A stretch of 44,364 nt of DNA from a virus. A model generated the notes under the pieces. That model did not search any database. It had not been told where the DNA came from and saw only the letters and a program-made list of their open reading frames with translations. The position numbers and the translations under genes are program-made. Positions 1-9,076 of the stretch are shown one piece after another; the first letter of the stretch is position 1; every line of letters starts with the position of its first letter. The DNA is taken from positions 1-44,364 of IMG/VR virus record IMGVR_UViG_3300020154_000008; one strand, written 5' to 3'.

Positions 1-136
1 GAATATTAGCCCATTGAGTTTCGAGCTGGTAATGAATCTCAATTCCGTTATCTGAAAGTCCTGAATTGAATGTGTGAACCTTTCCATCAGAGTCTCCAAC
101 AACCTGAGCAAGAGCAGAGCCTGTATCATATTGAGC
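1..136. repeat. Terminal redundancy, left copy
   Basis: This stretch repeats at 44228-44363. The only difference is base 10 (C here, T at 44237); the match ends at 137 (C) against 44364 (A). The repeat lies inside a coding sequence that reads through the join in frame, so it is best read as the overlap of a circular or circularly permuted genome. Confidence 0.93.
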
Positions 137-1144
137 CCCACAAGTGAATGAATGAGCATAAGAATAGATCGTCCATGTTTCTGTTGAGATCGTCCATCGA
201 AGCACACAGTTAGTGATAATGAGGCCATTATCGAGTGTCACATTTCCTACTGAGAAATAGACATGATCACGATCTACCCATGAACTAATAAGATCGTAAT
301 TTGTTCGGAGGATATTTTTGATCACATCATCGACAGGTCGTGAGATCTCCATCGGCTGTGATTCACCTTTTCGCATTCTATAAATTCCAGTGGGATGATG
401 CCAGTACATTCCATCTTTAGCCACAGAGATAGACTCATGAGAATATGTTCCCACATTAATTGATGGATCAGGCTCAGTCTCATTGATACTGAAGATCGGA
501 TACATATAATTATTCTTGAACATCCAGAGAATCTTTCCAAACTTCTTCGCTCCTGTAATATCCTCTCCGTCTCCAGGAGAAATATCAATATAATCACCCT
601 CCCATGAAACGAGGCCAGTAGATGGATCGGGAAGAGTAGAGTAATAAGCTCGAGATGGATTTGATGGATTATTTAAAATCCATACTCGGCTTTTGAAGTT
701 TTCAATAAAAAATCCGATAGGAGCACTTGCAGCATTTCCTGTGGTAATGAAACTATTTGCTGAAGCCCCATCCCAAATTGCAGTAGCATCAGCACCATTT
801 ACCATCCACACGAAATCAAGAAAGTTAGTGAATCGAGCTTTTTTCTGGGCAGTGAGTCCAGTTCGTTTTGAAGTCCATGTGCCTCCTGAGAGATAGTAGA
901 GAGCAGTATTTACCACAGCGAGGAGACGGTTATCTGTTCCAGTACCTTGATCGAGGAATTGATGAAGTCCGAGAATGGCATCTCCAGCATCGATCTGAGA
1001 TCCGAGAATAGTAACTCCAGGGCGAAGTTGAGTTGATCCTAATCGGTCAAAATGAAGATTAATAGCGAGTGAAACGCTATCTTTTGGAGCGAGGTATTCA
1101 TCAACAACGGAATCTTGAACAACTCCATTACTGAAATTTCTCAT
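1..1144 (-). CDS. Virion hub / DNA-stabilisation-like beta-propeller protein (N-terminal part)
   Basis: This is the first 381 codons of a gene that leaves the window at base 1 and continues in frame at 44227 down to 43953, giving 472 residues in total. The start is ATG at 1144 (MRNFSNG). The sequence is beta-rich, with repeated short blade-like units (LDQGTGTDNRLLAV, GDGEDITGAKKFGKILWMFKNNYMYPI split over two strands). Such units are typical of podoviral tail hub or packaged-DNA-stabilisation proteins of the P22 gp10 type. It is the last gene of the late operon, just after the lytic transglycosylase, where tail-tip components are expected. The fold assignment is by motif style and position only. 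A receptor-binding or tail-spike role is possible. Confidence 0.6.
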   Translation of the reverse strand, partial: MRNFSNGVVQDSVVDEYLAPKDSVSLAINLHFDRLGSTQLRPGVTILGSQIDAGDAILGLHQFLDQGTGTDNRLLAVVNTALYYLSGGTWTSKRTGLTAQKKARFTNFLDFVWMVNGADATAIWDGASANSFITTGNAASAPIGFFIENFKSRVWILNNPSNPSRAYYSTLPDPSTGLVSWEGDYIDISPGDGEDITGAKKFGKILWMFKNNYMYPIFSINETEPDPSINVGTYSHESISVAKDGMYWHHPTGIYRMRKGESQPMEISRPVDDVIKNILRTNYDLISSWVDRDHVYFSVGNVTLDNGLIITNCVLRWTISTETWTIYSYAHSFTCGAQYDTGSALAQVVGDSDGKVHTFNSGLSDNGIEIHYQLETQWANI

Positions 1145-1183
1145 TATGATCGGAAGATCTTCTCTTTGTTCTGGTGGCATATT

Positions 1184-1939
1184 TTATAAGTTATATCCTG
1201 CTGCAGCAGCTTCTTTAATAAAGGACGCCTTGAATTCTTCATCATCGATGTGCTTGATAACATCTCGAAGATATTTTACACTCGCATTGATGTTTTTCCC
1301 TGCTTCCCCACGTTTTGCTTGGAATGTTCCTGTGAGTCCACGATGATAGGCGACAAGGGCATCTGGCCAGTTCCCAGCTCTTTTATACAGATCATTAAGA
1401 TAGAGAACTCCACCAGTGAGGTTATCATTAGGATTCTCGAAATTAGGTTTACGTCCATAAGTTTGTTCAAATAATTTAGTTATGTCTTTGGCGGTGTTTG
1501 GTGATATTTGAGCAATTCCTTTTCCACCTGTTGATGGATCAACAGCATTCGGATTATATGAACTTTCTTGCTGGAACATTGCTCCCGATAATTGAGGATT
1601 TACTTTCCCTTTTTTAGAAGCGTTTAGAAGCGTCTGGCGATATTCTTCAGGCACATGTCCTGGAGCTGGAATGTCAGGATCTTCCATTTCAGTTTCAGGC
1701 GTTCGAGTATAAGTAGTTTTTTCTCCAAACACTAATTTACTAAAGAGTCCTTGTTTTGAAGGAGTCTCAGTAAAAGGCCCTACGTCTGCACCTTGAGCTG
1801 ATGCTTTTGGAACGAATAAAGGAATCTGAGGCATTGGCGTTGTCTTTCGCTCAATAACAGCAGGCGTAGTATTGGCCATGTTCATTGGTGGCATCATACT
1901 TTTTTGTGGTTGTGGGCTAAATTTTAGTGACCTTTCCAT
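1184..1939 (-). CDS. Virion-associated lytic transglycosylase (SLT domain)
   Basis: The protein has 251 residues. The first ~110 are Pro/Thr-rich and low in complexity; residues ~112-245 form a soluble lytic transglycosylase domain. The catalytic glutamate is in FQQESSYNP (E125), followed by GKGIAQISPNTA and ALVAYHRG, the usual order of SLT family motifs. It would cleave peptidoglycan between MurNAc and GlcNAc. There is no signal peptide, and its place among the ejection-type genes suggests it travels in the particle and opens the wall during DNA entry rather than acting as the lysis enzyme. The start ATG at 1939 has no Shine-Dalgarno. A 144-nt gap separates it from the upstream gene, unusual for this packed operon. 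Confidence 0.85.
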   Translation of the reverse strand: MERSLKFSPQPQKSMMPPMNMANTTPAVIERKTTPMPQIPLFVPKASAQGADVGPFTETPSKQGLFSKLVFGEKTTYTRTPETEMEDPDIPAPGHVPEEYRQTLLNASKKGKVNPQLSGAMFQQESSYNPNAVDPSTGGKGIAQISPNTAKDITKLFEQTYGRKPNFENPNDNLTGGVLYLNDLYKRAGNWPDALVAYHRGLTGTFQAKRGEAGKNINASVKYLRDVIKHIDDEEFKASFIKEAAAAGYNL

Positions 1940-1943
1940 ACGC

Positions 1944-1972
1944 TTTACTTTTATTAATTGCTGATGTATTCT
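1944..1972 (+). promoter_or_regulatory. Putative promoter for a small divergent gene
   Basis: A -35-like TTTACT (1944-1949), a 17-bp spacer and TATTCT (1967-1972) are followed after exactly 6 nt by an ATG. Transcription would start at or next to that ATG, giving a leaderless message. The same 6-nt geometry occurs at 28081. Visible from sequence only. Confidence 0.35.
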
Positions 1973-1978
1973 ATCAAC

Positions 1979-2083
1979 ATGCGGTTAATTTTCATTGGTG
2001 TCATTGTGGCTCTACTATCTGCTACAGGATTTTTAATTCCTGTTGCTGCTTTTATTGTTTACCTCGAGCTCACAAACAACTAA
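1979..2083 (+). CDS. Small single-pass membrane peptide, opposite strand to late operon
   Basis: A 34-residue ORF begins MRLIFIGVIVALLSA and is hydrophobic almost to its polar C-terminus (ELTNN), fitting one membrane span. It fills the only sizeable gap in the late operon between the transglycosylase and the 750-residue virion protein, and is read against them. A promoter-like sequence ends 6 nt before the ATG; no Shine-Dalgarno is visible. It could be a small holin-like or regulatory membrane peptide. It could also be chance, since the ORF is very short and contains CGG, a codon rarely used for arginine elsewhere here. Confidence 0.35.
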   Translation: MRLIFIGVIVALLSATGFLIPVAAFIVYLELTNN

Positions 2084-4336
2084 TTACTTCAACGTCTTTT
2101 TTCCTCCATTCTTCACATACTTAATCGCTGCCTCGACAAATGCATCGATAGAAGTAAATCTCTCTGGATTTAATCCCTTAATAGCATTTATCACAGATTG
2201 AGAAATTCCTCCCCCTGTTTGGCTGGCGATTCCATCGACAATATTTTTCTGAATATCAGCAATCATTGCTGGAGTCACCTTAACGCCTGAAGCTTTCATG
2301 TCAGGATCATCAAGATAATCTTTCATGATTTTTGCTGTACTCTGAACATATTTCACAGCTTCACTTTGAACTTGCTGCTTCATTGATCCTGCAGCTGGAT
2401 AATAAGTTTTATCTTTTGGATTGAATGAGTAGCTTCGAACTTTTGGAGCTGGAGCTTCAAAAGTAGTAGGAGCTGGTGGAGTGATAACTTTATCTGCAGC
2501 AACTCGTCCTCCACCATCAGGAAGAGCAAGAGTGTCTGGACGGCTAGAACTTCGATTAATTTTCTGTGCTGCAGGCTCGAATGTTGTAGGAGTTTTTGGA
2601 GGGGGAGTAACAATAGGATTACGTGCTGATCCAAGAGGCTGAGGAGCATCAAGCTTCGGAATAGCTTGAACTCGAGCACCTCGTTCTGCCAAGATTTTTT
2701 CAGCTTCAGCAATAACACTATATCCATTTGGTTGCTTCTCAAGTCTCTGGATAAGAGCTCGAGTCATCATTGTTGAGATCTTTGGATCTGCCATAAGCTG
2801 AGCAAGCTTATCTCCTGTGATAGCTCCTGAAAGTGTTCCAAGTGGGCCTCCTTGAGATCCTACGAGTCCTCCCACAATTCGGGAAGTGAATCGAGTCATT
2901 TTACCTCCTCTCATCACAGTTCCAGCTCGCTTTTCAAGAATTCGAATTGCACTAGCAAAATCTCCAAGTCGAGAATTCATCATTCGAATATTTGCATCAT
3001 CCACAACCTCCTCGATCATTGTTTTTGCAACGTGACCCATTCGGAAATTCTGATCAGCCAACATATCAGCATCAGGATTACCAAACACTTTTTTAGATTT
3101 GAACCAGAGATCTTGTTTGATTTCATTAAATTCATCGATCTTCATAAGAGCTTTTCCATTTGATTCGAAGATCTTTCCTTGAGATCGATATGCTGCAACT
3201 TCGGCTCGAGCATGTTCGAGAGCTCGTTGTCGTGCAGTTCCTTTGAGTTGATTTGCTGATTCGAGAGCTCGGCGTTCGAATTCATTTAGATCGGCATATT
3301 TTCCAGAACTCTTAAGAACAGCTTTAAAGGCTGCATTTTCTGCAGCTGCTTTTGTTGAGAGCTCATCGATCGCTCGAGTAGGATCAAGCTTGCCTCCTTT
3401 ACTCTCCAAAACGATTCCCTCTTTAGCCAAGAATTTTGGAGTATTTCGAGCCCATTTCTCTTCGATCTGTGCCATTCGAGGAGTGAGATTGAGTGATTGT
3501 CGATAAGCATTCTCAAGCTTTTCCATCTGCTTTACAGGATTCACAATGATATTAAGAGTCTTTTTTGCTGCAGCTTTTGCTGGAACACTTACTACTTTTG
3601 AAGTTGTAGACACGATATCCACAGGAGCTCCTTTAACTTTAGTAAGCGTTTTATTGATTCCTGTAGCACTAAGAGCCACTTGTTCAGGGCTCTCTTGTGT
3701 CCACTTATACAGATCTTCCACAGCTTTACCCACAGTTTCAGCTTTCTCGTTTTTGAGGATATTTACTCCTTTATCATAAGCCTGCTTAGTGTCTTTAGTG
3801 TTTAAATCAACTCCTGTAAGCTTTTTTACGCCTGCAGAGAATGCTCCAAGTGTGAAGTTACCGAATCCAGCAAGAGGATCATAAATACCTTTTCCGATCT
3901 TTTTTCCAGTATCAACAAATCCCTCGGCGATGTATTTTGTAGCATTTCCAGCACCATGCTCTTTATACATTCCGATAGTCTGAGCAGGAGCATGATAAAG
4001 AAGATCTTCAAGGTTTCTTCCTGTGTTAGCTACGATATTCACAGCAGGGCGAACAAGACCTTTTGCAGCCATTTCGAGAGGCTGTTCATCTTTCCCAACT
4101 TTCCAGTTTGGAATAAAGTGATGATCTTGTTCTACAGGTTGACCTTGTTCATCCACTTCTTCTTGTTGTGCCATTGGTGGAGCAACTTCGGCATAGCCAG
4201 GGTCTACTTCACTTCCAAAATACTGAGATGCTTCATCATCAGAAATAAAGTCAGGAAGTTCGGAGACTGTAACATCAGCCTTTCCGCCCATCTCTAACTC
4301 CATCATCTCTTCATCTGTTAAAAAATCTTTTGGCAT
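2084..4336 (-). CDS. Large internal/ejection-type virion protein
   Basis: The protein has 750 residues. It has an acidic N-terminus, a central helical region rich in Ala/Lys (about 110-520), then a Pro/Thr linker holding two related copies of a TTFE-P-A-P-K type unit (PTTFEPAAQK and PTTFEAPAPK), and a helical C-terminus. No enzymatic motif was recognised. Its size, helical nature and place between two wall-degrading proteins match the ejection (internal core) proteins of short-tailed phages, which are expelled to form a conduit through the envelope. The start ATG at 4336 lies one base after the stop of the preceding gene, within TAATATG. Function is inferred from context. Confidence 0.7.
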   Translation of the reverse strand: MPKDFLTDEEMMELEMGGKADVTVSELPDFISDDEASQYFGSEVDPGYAEVAPPMAQQEEVDEQGQPVEQDHHFIPNWKVGKDEQPLEMAAKGLVRPAVNIVANTGRNLEDLLYHAPAQTIGMYKEHGAGNATKYIAEGFVDTGKKIGKGIYDPLAGFGNFTLGAFSAGVKKLTGVDLNTKDTKQAYDKGVNILKNEKAETVGKAVEDLYKWTQESPEQVALSATGINKTLTKVKGAPVDIVSTTSKVVSVPAKAAAKKTLNIIVNPVKQMEKLENAYRQSLNLTPRMAQIEEKWARNTPKFLAKEGIVLESKGGKLDPTRAIDELSTKAAAENAAFKAVLKSSGKYADLNEFERRALESANQLKGTARQRALEHARAEVAAYRSQGKIFESNGKALMKIDEFNEIKQDLWFKSKKVFGNPDADMLADQNFRMGHVAKTMIEEVVDDANIRMMNSRLGDFASAIRILEKRAGTVMRGGKMTRFTSRIVGGLVGSQGGPLGTLSGAITGDKLAQLMADPKISTMMTRALIQRLEKQPNGYSVIAEAEKILAERGARVQAIPKLDAPQPLGSARNPIVTPPPKTPTTFEPAAQKINRSSSRPDTLALPDGGGRVAADKVITPPAPTTFEAPAPKVRSYSFNPKDKTYYPAAGSMKQQVQSEAVKYVQSTAKIMKDYLDDPDMKASGVKVTPAMIADIQKNIVDGIASQTGGGISQSVINAIKGLNPERFTSIDAFVEAAIKYVKNGGKKTLK

Positions 4337-4337
4337 A

Positions 4338-5933
4338 TTATGCTTGTGAATTAAACGCCTTGGCGAATCTATTTATGTACTCTGGTACTGATGTTCCAGT
4401 TACATCTTTTGCATTGTTACCCTTGAAAGGTTTCCCACTGAACCATGCAGAGGCGACATCGAGCCCATCTCCGTATTGATTAATAAGATTTTTCATTTGA
4501 TGTTTTGCAATCTTTTCTTGAAGTGCTGGATTTTTTAGGAATTCTTGAACAGTGATCGATCGACCAAGAGCTGCTTTACTCCATGATGGAATATTCTTTC
4601 CCATGATCTGATATTTTCCATATGCGTTATCTCCTGCATACATACCACTTTTTACTGTAGGCCCGATGGCGTCATATCGTTTTGAGCTTTCGATTGTCCC
4701 TATCGCTTCAGCTACGGCATCAACATCATTCACAGTAACTGGGATCGATTTAGGTGTTGATGCCGAACTCACTTTTCTCCAACCTCCGTCTACCTTTTCA
4801 TATTCCACACCGTTCACTGTTTTCTTATCTGCTGCTGTTGCCTGATCGTAATTGATAAGATATGAACTTCCATCTTCTTCTCCTGTTTTCTTTTCGATCA
4901 ATCGTGCTGATTCATCATAAAGATTCTTGTATTGTTTTCGAATACCGTTATATTTCTCATTAATGATTGCACTGAATTCATTTCGAACAGAGTCAGGAAG
5001 TTTACCTCCATCTGGCTTGAAGAGAGCATTGAATTTTGCAAATTGTCCCACGAACCAGTTACCAGAGGCTTGAGCTGTAGCGTATTCTGATTCTCGAACT
5101 ACGGAAGTAGGATCGAGAGCTTTCATGAAATCGAAGATGGCAGCAAGATCTCCAGGGCCAGTCTTTCGTGAAAGAATGTTTTTTGTAGTAAGGTATTTAT
5201 TCTGAACTTCATTAAATTGTTTTGTAACAGGACTTGTATTGTATTCAGATCGAATTTTATCCACCTGAGCTTCAGTTTTGTAATCCCATGTCTTAGAAGT
5301 TTCTCCATAAGCTTGCTTCTTAGTTGTTCCATATGGAACACCAAGATCTCGAGCCTCAGCCACAGAGAGAAGCTCATCATCCGCATCTTCTTCATCCTTA
5401 AGATCTTTAAGAATCTGAAGCTTTCGAAGTTCTTCTGAAGAAGCATCTTCCTGGACTCCGATCTCTGCATCGATTGATTTAATTGCATCATCATATTCAG
5501 CACCTTTATTTCGCATTGCAGCAATAGCCCCATCTGGAGTGACTCCAGTGAGATCTGCAGGAGCGAGAAGTTGCTTTGTTCGAATATCATCCTTTCGGGC
5601 ATTCAACTGCTTAAGCTGTGGATTTCCTGTGACACTTCGAAGAAGTGTTTCACGAAAAACTTTATTAACGTCGAGATTGCCAACATCGCCGATTGTTGAT
5701 GAAGCAGGGGCTTCACCCATTCCTCCTCCAGCCTGTTCATCATTTCTTGATGGAAGTGATGTGCCTGCAGGCTCATCAGCAAAAGTGAGAGCTCGGCTAT
5801 TTGGCTCTCCTTTATATGCCAAATTACCAGCCTTAAGATCTGATAATATATCTCGTTCGATTACTGGAGCGAAAGTTCCACTTTCATCTCTCTTGTAAAA
5901 CGATCCATTTATTTTTATAAATTCTGATGGCAT
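4338..5933 (-). CDS. Ejection-type virion protein with C-terminal lysozyme-like domain
   Basis: The protein has 531 residues. The first ~400 are helical and polar. From about 402 to the end there is a lysozyme-like/transglycosylase domain: AIGTIESSKRYDAIGP with a likely catalytic Glu near 415, then AYGKYQIM, NIPSWSKAALGR, EFLKNPALQE and ASAWFSGKP, the motif series seen in phage virion-associated muramidase-like domains. It probably degrades peptidoglycan during infection. It is the second of two predicted glycan-cleaving virion proteins, the other being the SLT enzyme at 1184-1939. The gene overlaps no neighbour and is spaced 1 nt from the next. Confidence 0.8.
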   Translation of the reverse strand: MPSEFIKINGSFYKRDESGTFAPVIERDILSDLKAGNLAYKGEPNSRALTFADEPAGTSLPSRNDEQAGGGMGEAPASSTIGDVGNLDVNKVFRETLLRSVTGNPQLKQLNARKDDIRTKQLLAPADLTGVTPDGAIAAMRNKGAEYDDAIKSIDAEIGVQEDASSEELRKLQILKDLKDEEDADDELLSVAEARDLGVPYGTTKKQAYGETSKTWDYKTEAQVDKIRSEYNTSPVTKQFNEVQNKYLTTKNILSRKTGPGDLAAIFDFMKALDPTSVVRESEYATAQASGNWFVGQFAKFNALFKPDGGKLPDSVRNEFSAIINEKYNGIRKQYKNLYDESARLIEKKTGEEDGSSYLINYDQATAADKKTVNGVEYEKVDGGWRKVSSASTPKSIPVTVNDVDAVAEAIGTIESSKRYDAIGPTVKSGMYAGDNAYGKYQIMGKNIPSWSKAALGRSITVQEFLKNPALQEKIAKHQMKNLINQYGDGLDVASAWFSGKPFKGNNAKDVTGTSVPEYINRFAKAFNSQA

Positions 5934-5939
5934 ATAATT

Positions 5940-7370
5940 TTATGAATATGAACGGCTTCTAAGGTTTCTGTTATACGCCTCTTGTCGTCGTAAGTTTTCA
6001 TCTGATGCCAAAAGTCGTGCAAGAGTATCTGTCTTTTCTTTCTGTTCATATTCAAGATCTCCAGTGACTCCACCTCCAAAAGAAAGGCTTCGTCCACCCA
6101 ATTGAGGCAGGGCAGTACTCATGAGATTATTTGAACCCCCTACACGTTCCGCTTTAGTTACGAGATCTCGGCCAGATCGGAATGCGATATCTGCTTTTTG
6201 AGCGAGTGCATCATTTGTGTCCACAGTGAGATCGTCATTAAATGTCTTTCGATTTGAAGAAAATGCGAGTCCTCGTTCTGCCATATCTTCATTTCCTGTT
6301 TTTCGCTCTCGATTTGCCTGACGAGTAATCTGGCCAGAGACTCGAGTGAGATCTACTCCGAGATCAGTGAGATTTGTCTCGAGATCCTTTTTAAGAAAAT
6401 CGAGTTGCTGTTTATAAAATGGTGAAACAACTTTCTGAGCTTCATCAAGAAGTGATTTGTAATCTACAAGATCGAAAGATCCCATATCAAATCCTCCACC
6501 TCCATTTGATCCGCCCTCTCCACCTCCTGTCATTGCTGGATTGAATTGATATCCTGAAGCCACGAGAGCTTGTCCTGTGTTATATGCTGCAGATTGAATA
6601 GCGATGTAGGCTTTACTAATCGGGCCGAAATATCCAGGATTGCCTTGAGTATCGATCTTATTTGCATTTTGCCATGCAGTAACTGCAGCTTTTGTTTCGT
6701 TTCCGTAATTACCAGTTGCACCTGATGGAATCTGATATCCATTCTTAATAAGAAAATTCTGAAGATCCCGAACATCCTGGCCCTTCATTCCTGGAGTGAG
6801 ATTTCGTTCAATTTTTGGAACTTCAATAAATCGATTATTGTTCGCATTGTAATCGAAGCTCTGGCCAGCATCGACATTATTTTGTTGAACAGTTGAATTC
6901 ACCCCGAAAGCTCCCACAGTGGTTGTATTATTCTGTGTTGATTTCACTGAAATAGATCCATCAGCATTAAGTCGTGCTGGGCGATTTCCTCCAGCCATAA
7001 TATCCATCGGCTGAAAGAGTTGATTTCTATAATTATTGAGAGCGTTTTCATAAGCTACGAAATCGGCTGCTGTAGCTTTTGGATTTTGTGACGGATGAGG
7101 AATGCCTCGGCGAACTTGTTCGAAAGCTGCTTCAGGAGAAAGTGTTCCCACTTTCATTGCTTCTCGTACTCGAGAGATATCTGAAGAGCCTAAAACATCA
7201 GCTTTATATCCTGATGGCTGCTGATATGTTTGAGTGCTTTGCTGTGGGCCGATAGGAAGTGATCGATTTTGCTGTGCTGCCTGGAACTCCGCTTGAGATG
7301 GATAATAGCCAGTCGCTGGAGATCCGTAAGGCGTTTCTGGACTATAAGTTGCTGAATAAGTTACTCGCAT
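5940..7370 (-). CDS. Virion protein with peptidoglycan-binding domain and coiled coil
   Basis: The protein has 476 residues. The N-terminus (1-60) is rich in Tyr, Gln and Pro. Residues about 191-257 form a peptidoglycan-binding domain of the PF01471 type: LTPGMKGQDVRDLQNFL, then TKAAVTAWQ, then GYFGP. The GYFGP style is common in Parcubacteria cell-wall proteins. A glycine-rich linker (~285-297) leads into a long charged helix (KQQLDFLKKDLE). It lies in the ejection-protein block and could anchor the particle or ejected proteins to the host wall. The start ATG at 7370 has no Shine-Dalgarno. Confidence 0.75.
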   Translation of the reverse strand: MRVTYSATYSPETPYGSPATGYYPSQAEFQAAQQNRSLPIGPQQSTQTYQQPSGYKADVLGSSDISRVREAMKVGTLSPEAAFEQVRRGIPHPSQNPKATAADFVAYENALNNYRNQLFQPMDIMAGGNRPARLNADGSISVKSTQNNTTTVGAFGVNSTVQQNNVDAGQSFDYNANNNRFIEVPKIERNLTPGMKGQDVRDLQNFLIKNGYQIPSGATGNYGNETKAAVTAWQNANKIDTQGNPGYFGPISKAYIAIQSAAYNTGQALVASGYQFNPAMTGGGEGGSNGGGGFDMGSFDLVDYKSLLDEAQKVVSPFYKQQLDFLKKDLETNLTDLGVDLTRVSGQITRQANRERKTGNEDMAERGLAFSSNRKTFNDDLTVDTNDALAQKADIAFRSGRDLVTKAERVGGSNNLMSTALPQLGGRSLSFGGGVTGDLEYEQKEKTDTLARLLASDENLRRQEAYNRNLRSRSYS

Positions 7371-7371
7371 T

Positions 7372-7563
7372 TTATTTTAATTTTAATTTATTCGCCTTTA
7401 TTATCTCTTCTAAAAGTTCCTGCATTTCTTCGACCATTTCTATTGCTGTTTGAGCCAGTAAGAGTGCATCTGTTTCTGTATTAATATCTTCTCTCGGCTT
7501 CAGCTGTCTCCCTATCACTTTCTCCAACCGTTTTCTGAGTTTTTCTTTTGTGAAGTCTTTCAT
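7372..7563 (-). CDS. Small coiled-coil protein
   Basis: The protein has 63 residues, is basic at the N-terminus (KEKLRKRLEKVIG) and has a heptad-like helix at the C-terminus (EMVEEMQELLEEIIK). It lies in the same operon, with its stop next to the start of the following gene. No family was recognised. It may be a virion-assembly or chaperone-like factor for the neighbouring fibre or ejection proteins; this is inference from position only. Confidence 0.65.
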   Translation of the reverse strand: MKDFTKEKLRKRLEKVIGRQLKPREDINTETDALLLAQTAIEMVEEMQELLEEIIKANKLKLK

Positions 7564-7606
7564 ATAATTATACTATTTTTAACGATGAGTTGATAGATGA
7601 GACTGT

Positions 7607-9073
7607 TTACAATGAGAGCTGAAATTGATAAATCGTTCCTGAAGATCCGTTGTTAGCCTGAGTATTTGGCACAGATGGAGTGGGATCAGAACCTCGAATT
7701 TGCTGTTGTCCTCCACCCATACCACCAGTACCAGCAGATGCAGTAATTGAGCCTCCGTTAGTAAGCTGATTGTACACAAGAATGATTACACCTCCGTTTC
7801 CACCAGCACCTCCTCCTCCGTTTCCTACCCAGAATGGGCCAGGGCCAACAGGATATCCTGAACTTGCTCCATTACCTCCGTCTCCACCATTACCTCCGTT
7901 TGCAGCAATAGATCCACTTGATCCAATGATTAGTTTACGAGCATAGATTGCAATGATGCCTCCGTTTCCACCACCACCACCTCCTCCTCCTCCATCAGCA
8001 GAAACTCCACCACCTGGAGGGCCACCTCCACCCCCTCCACCTGCAGTGCCTCCACCTGTATATTTAACACTCGATCCTGAAGAAGAAATATCGAGAAGTG
8101 TGGCAAGATGCCAGTTTGCAATAAGTTTACAATTTGCAGCTGTTGTCGTTCCACCAGCTCCACCTGCTCCTCCTGCTCCGTTACTTCCGTTTGTAGATGC
8201 TCCTCCTTGTTGACCAGCTACGCCTGCAGCAGATCCGATCGCATTTGTAACAGATGTTCCTGCCCCTCCTGGATTTTGCCCCCCACCGTTTCGGCCTCCT
8301 GCTCCTCCTGCTCCTGAAGCTGGAGCTCCTTTAAGATACCCATCAGCAAGTGAAGCTCCATTTCCTCCACCGTTATTCGGCCACATAGAACCGAAGCCGT
8401 TAGATCCATTACCACCATTTCGGGCGATCGATCCATTAACAGTAAGGGTGTTTTTTACGAAAATTCGATAGCCCCCTGGATTAAGAGTGACGCCAGAATT
8501 AACTGTTAAGTTATCGTAATATTTATCTGCTGTGAGCGTAGTGTTTGAAGATATTGTGGCATCACCGTCTGAACCGTCTCCGAAAGAAAAGATTCCCGAG
8601 TTTGTAATAACGTATTGAATCGTACTTCCTCCAATCTCTACATTTTCGAAGTGTGCAGCACCTGAAGCACTAATTCGTGTGGGGGCTGTAGAATAAGATC
8701 CATTTCCTGCTCCACTCCAGAAATTTCCATCAGTATCGATGTGAGCCGATGTCGCATCGTTTCCACCGATATGAATTTCATCCACAGTGACAGTGCCTCG
8801 AAAGACTCCATCGTTAAATTCAACAGATCCATTTGCTGAGATCTGCCATCCTTGAGTGCCTGATTTGAAATTGTATGATTCAAGATTTCCATCTCGAACA
8901 ACAATTCCACCTGGGAGAATTCCATCTTGAATATCTCCAGCATCCACTGTTCCGCCTCCGCCTGCATTATTACTATATTCAGACGAGTTTAATACAGTTC
9001 CACCCTGCATCCCATTTCGGGGATCGTTTATGCGATAGAGTTGTTTACTATAATTTGAATATACGTCGTCCAT
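7607..9073 (-). CDS. Glycine-rich tail fibre/adhesin
   Basis: The protein has 488 residues. Residues 1-215 are beta-rich, with fibre-like segments (FKSGTQGWQISANGS, GNDATSAHIDTDGNFW, LTVNSGVTLNPGG). From ~216 to ~450 it is extremely glycine-rich (GGAGGAGG, GGGGGGGPPGGG), interspersed with hydrophobic beta segments (IIAIYARKL, VIILVYNQL), ending in a short cap. Polyglycine-type repeats of this kind occur in receptor-binding tips of some phage adhesins. It is probably the receptor-binding tail fibre. The high local GC and the proline-rich opposite-strand frames are consequences of GGN codons. It sits directly after the head-tail adaptor gene. Confidence 0.75.
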   Translation of the reverse strand: MDDVYSNYSKQLYRINDPRNGMQGGTVLNSSEYSNNAGGGGTVDAGDIQDGILPGGIVVRDGNLESYNFKSGTQGWQISANGSVEFNDGVFRGTVTVDEIHIGGNDATSAHIDTDGNFWSGAGNGSYSTAPTRISASGAAHFENVEIGGSTIQYVITNSGIFSFGDGSDGDATISSNTTLTADKYYDNLTVNSGVTLNPGGYRIFVKNTLTVNGSIARNGGNGSNGFGSMWPNNGGGNGASLADGYLKGAPASGAGGAGGRNGGGQNPGGAGTSVTNAIGSAAGVAGQQGGASTNGSNGAGGAGGAGGTTTAANCKLIANWHLATLLDISSSGSSVKYTGGGTAGGGGGGGPPGGGVSADGGGGGGGGGNGGIIAIYARKLIIGSSGSIAANGGNGGDGGNGASSGYPVGPGPFWVGNGGGGAGGNGGVIILVYNQLTNGGSITASAGTGGMGGGQQQIRGSDPTPSVPNTQANNGSSGTIYQFQLSL

Positions 9074-9076
9074 TTT

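Noticed and set aside
7953-8213. Proline-rich open frame on plus
   Set aside because: It is the shadow of the glycine-rich fibre codons on the opposite strand.
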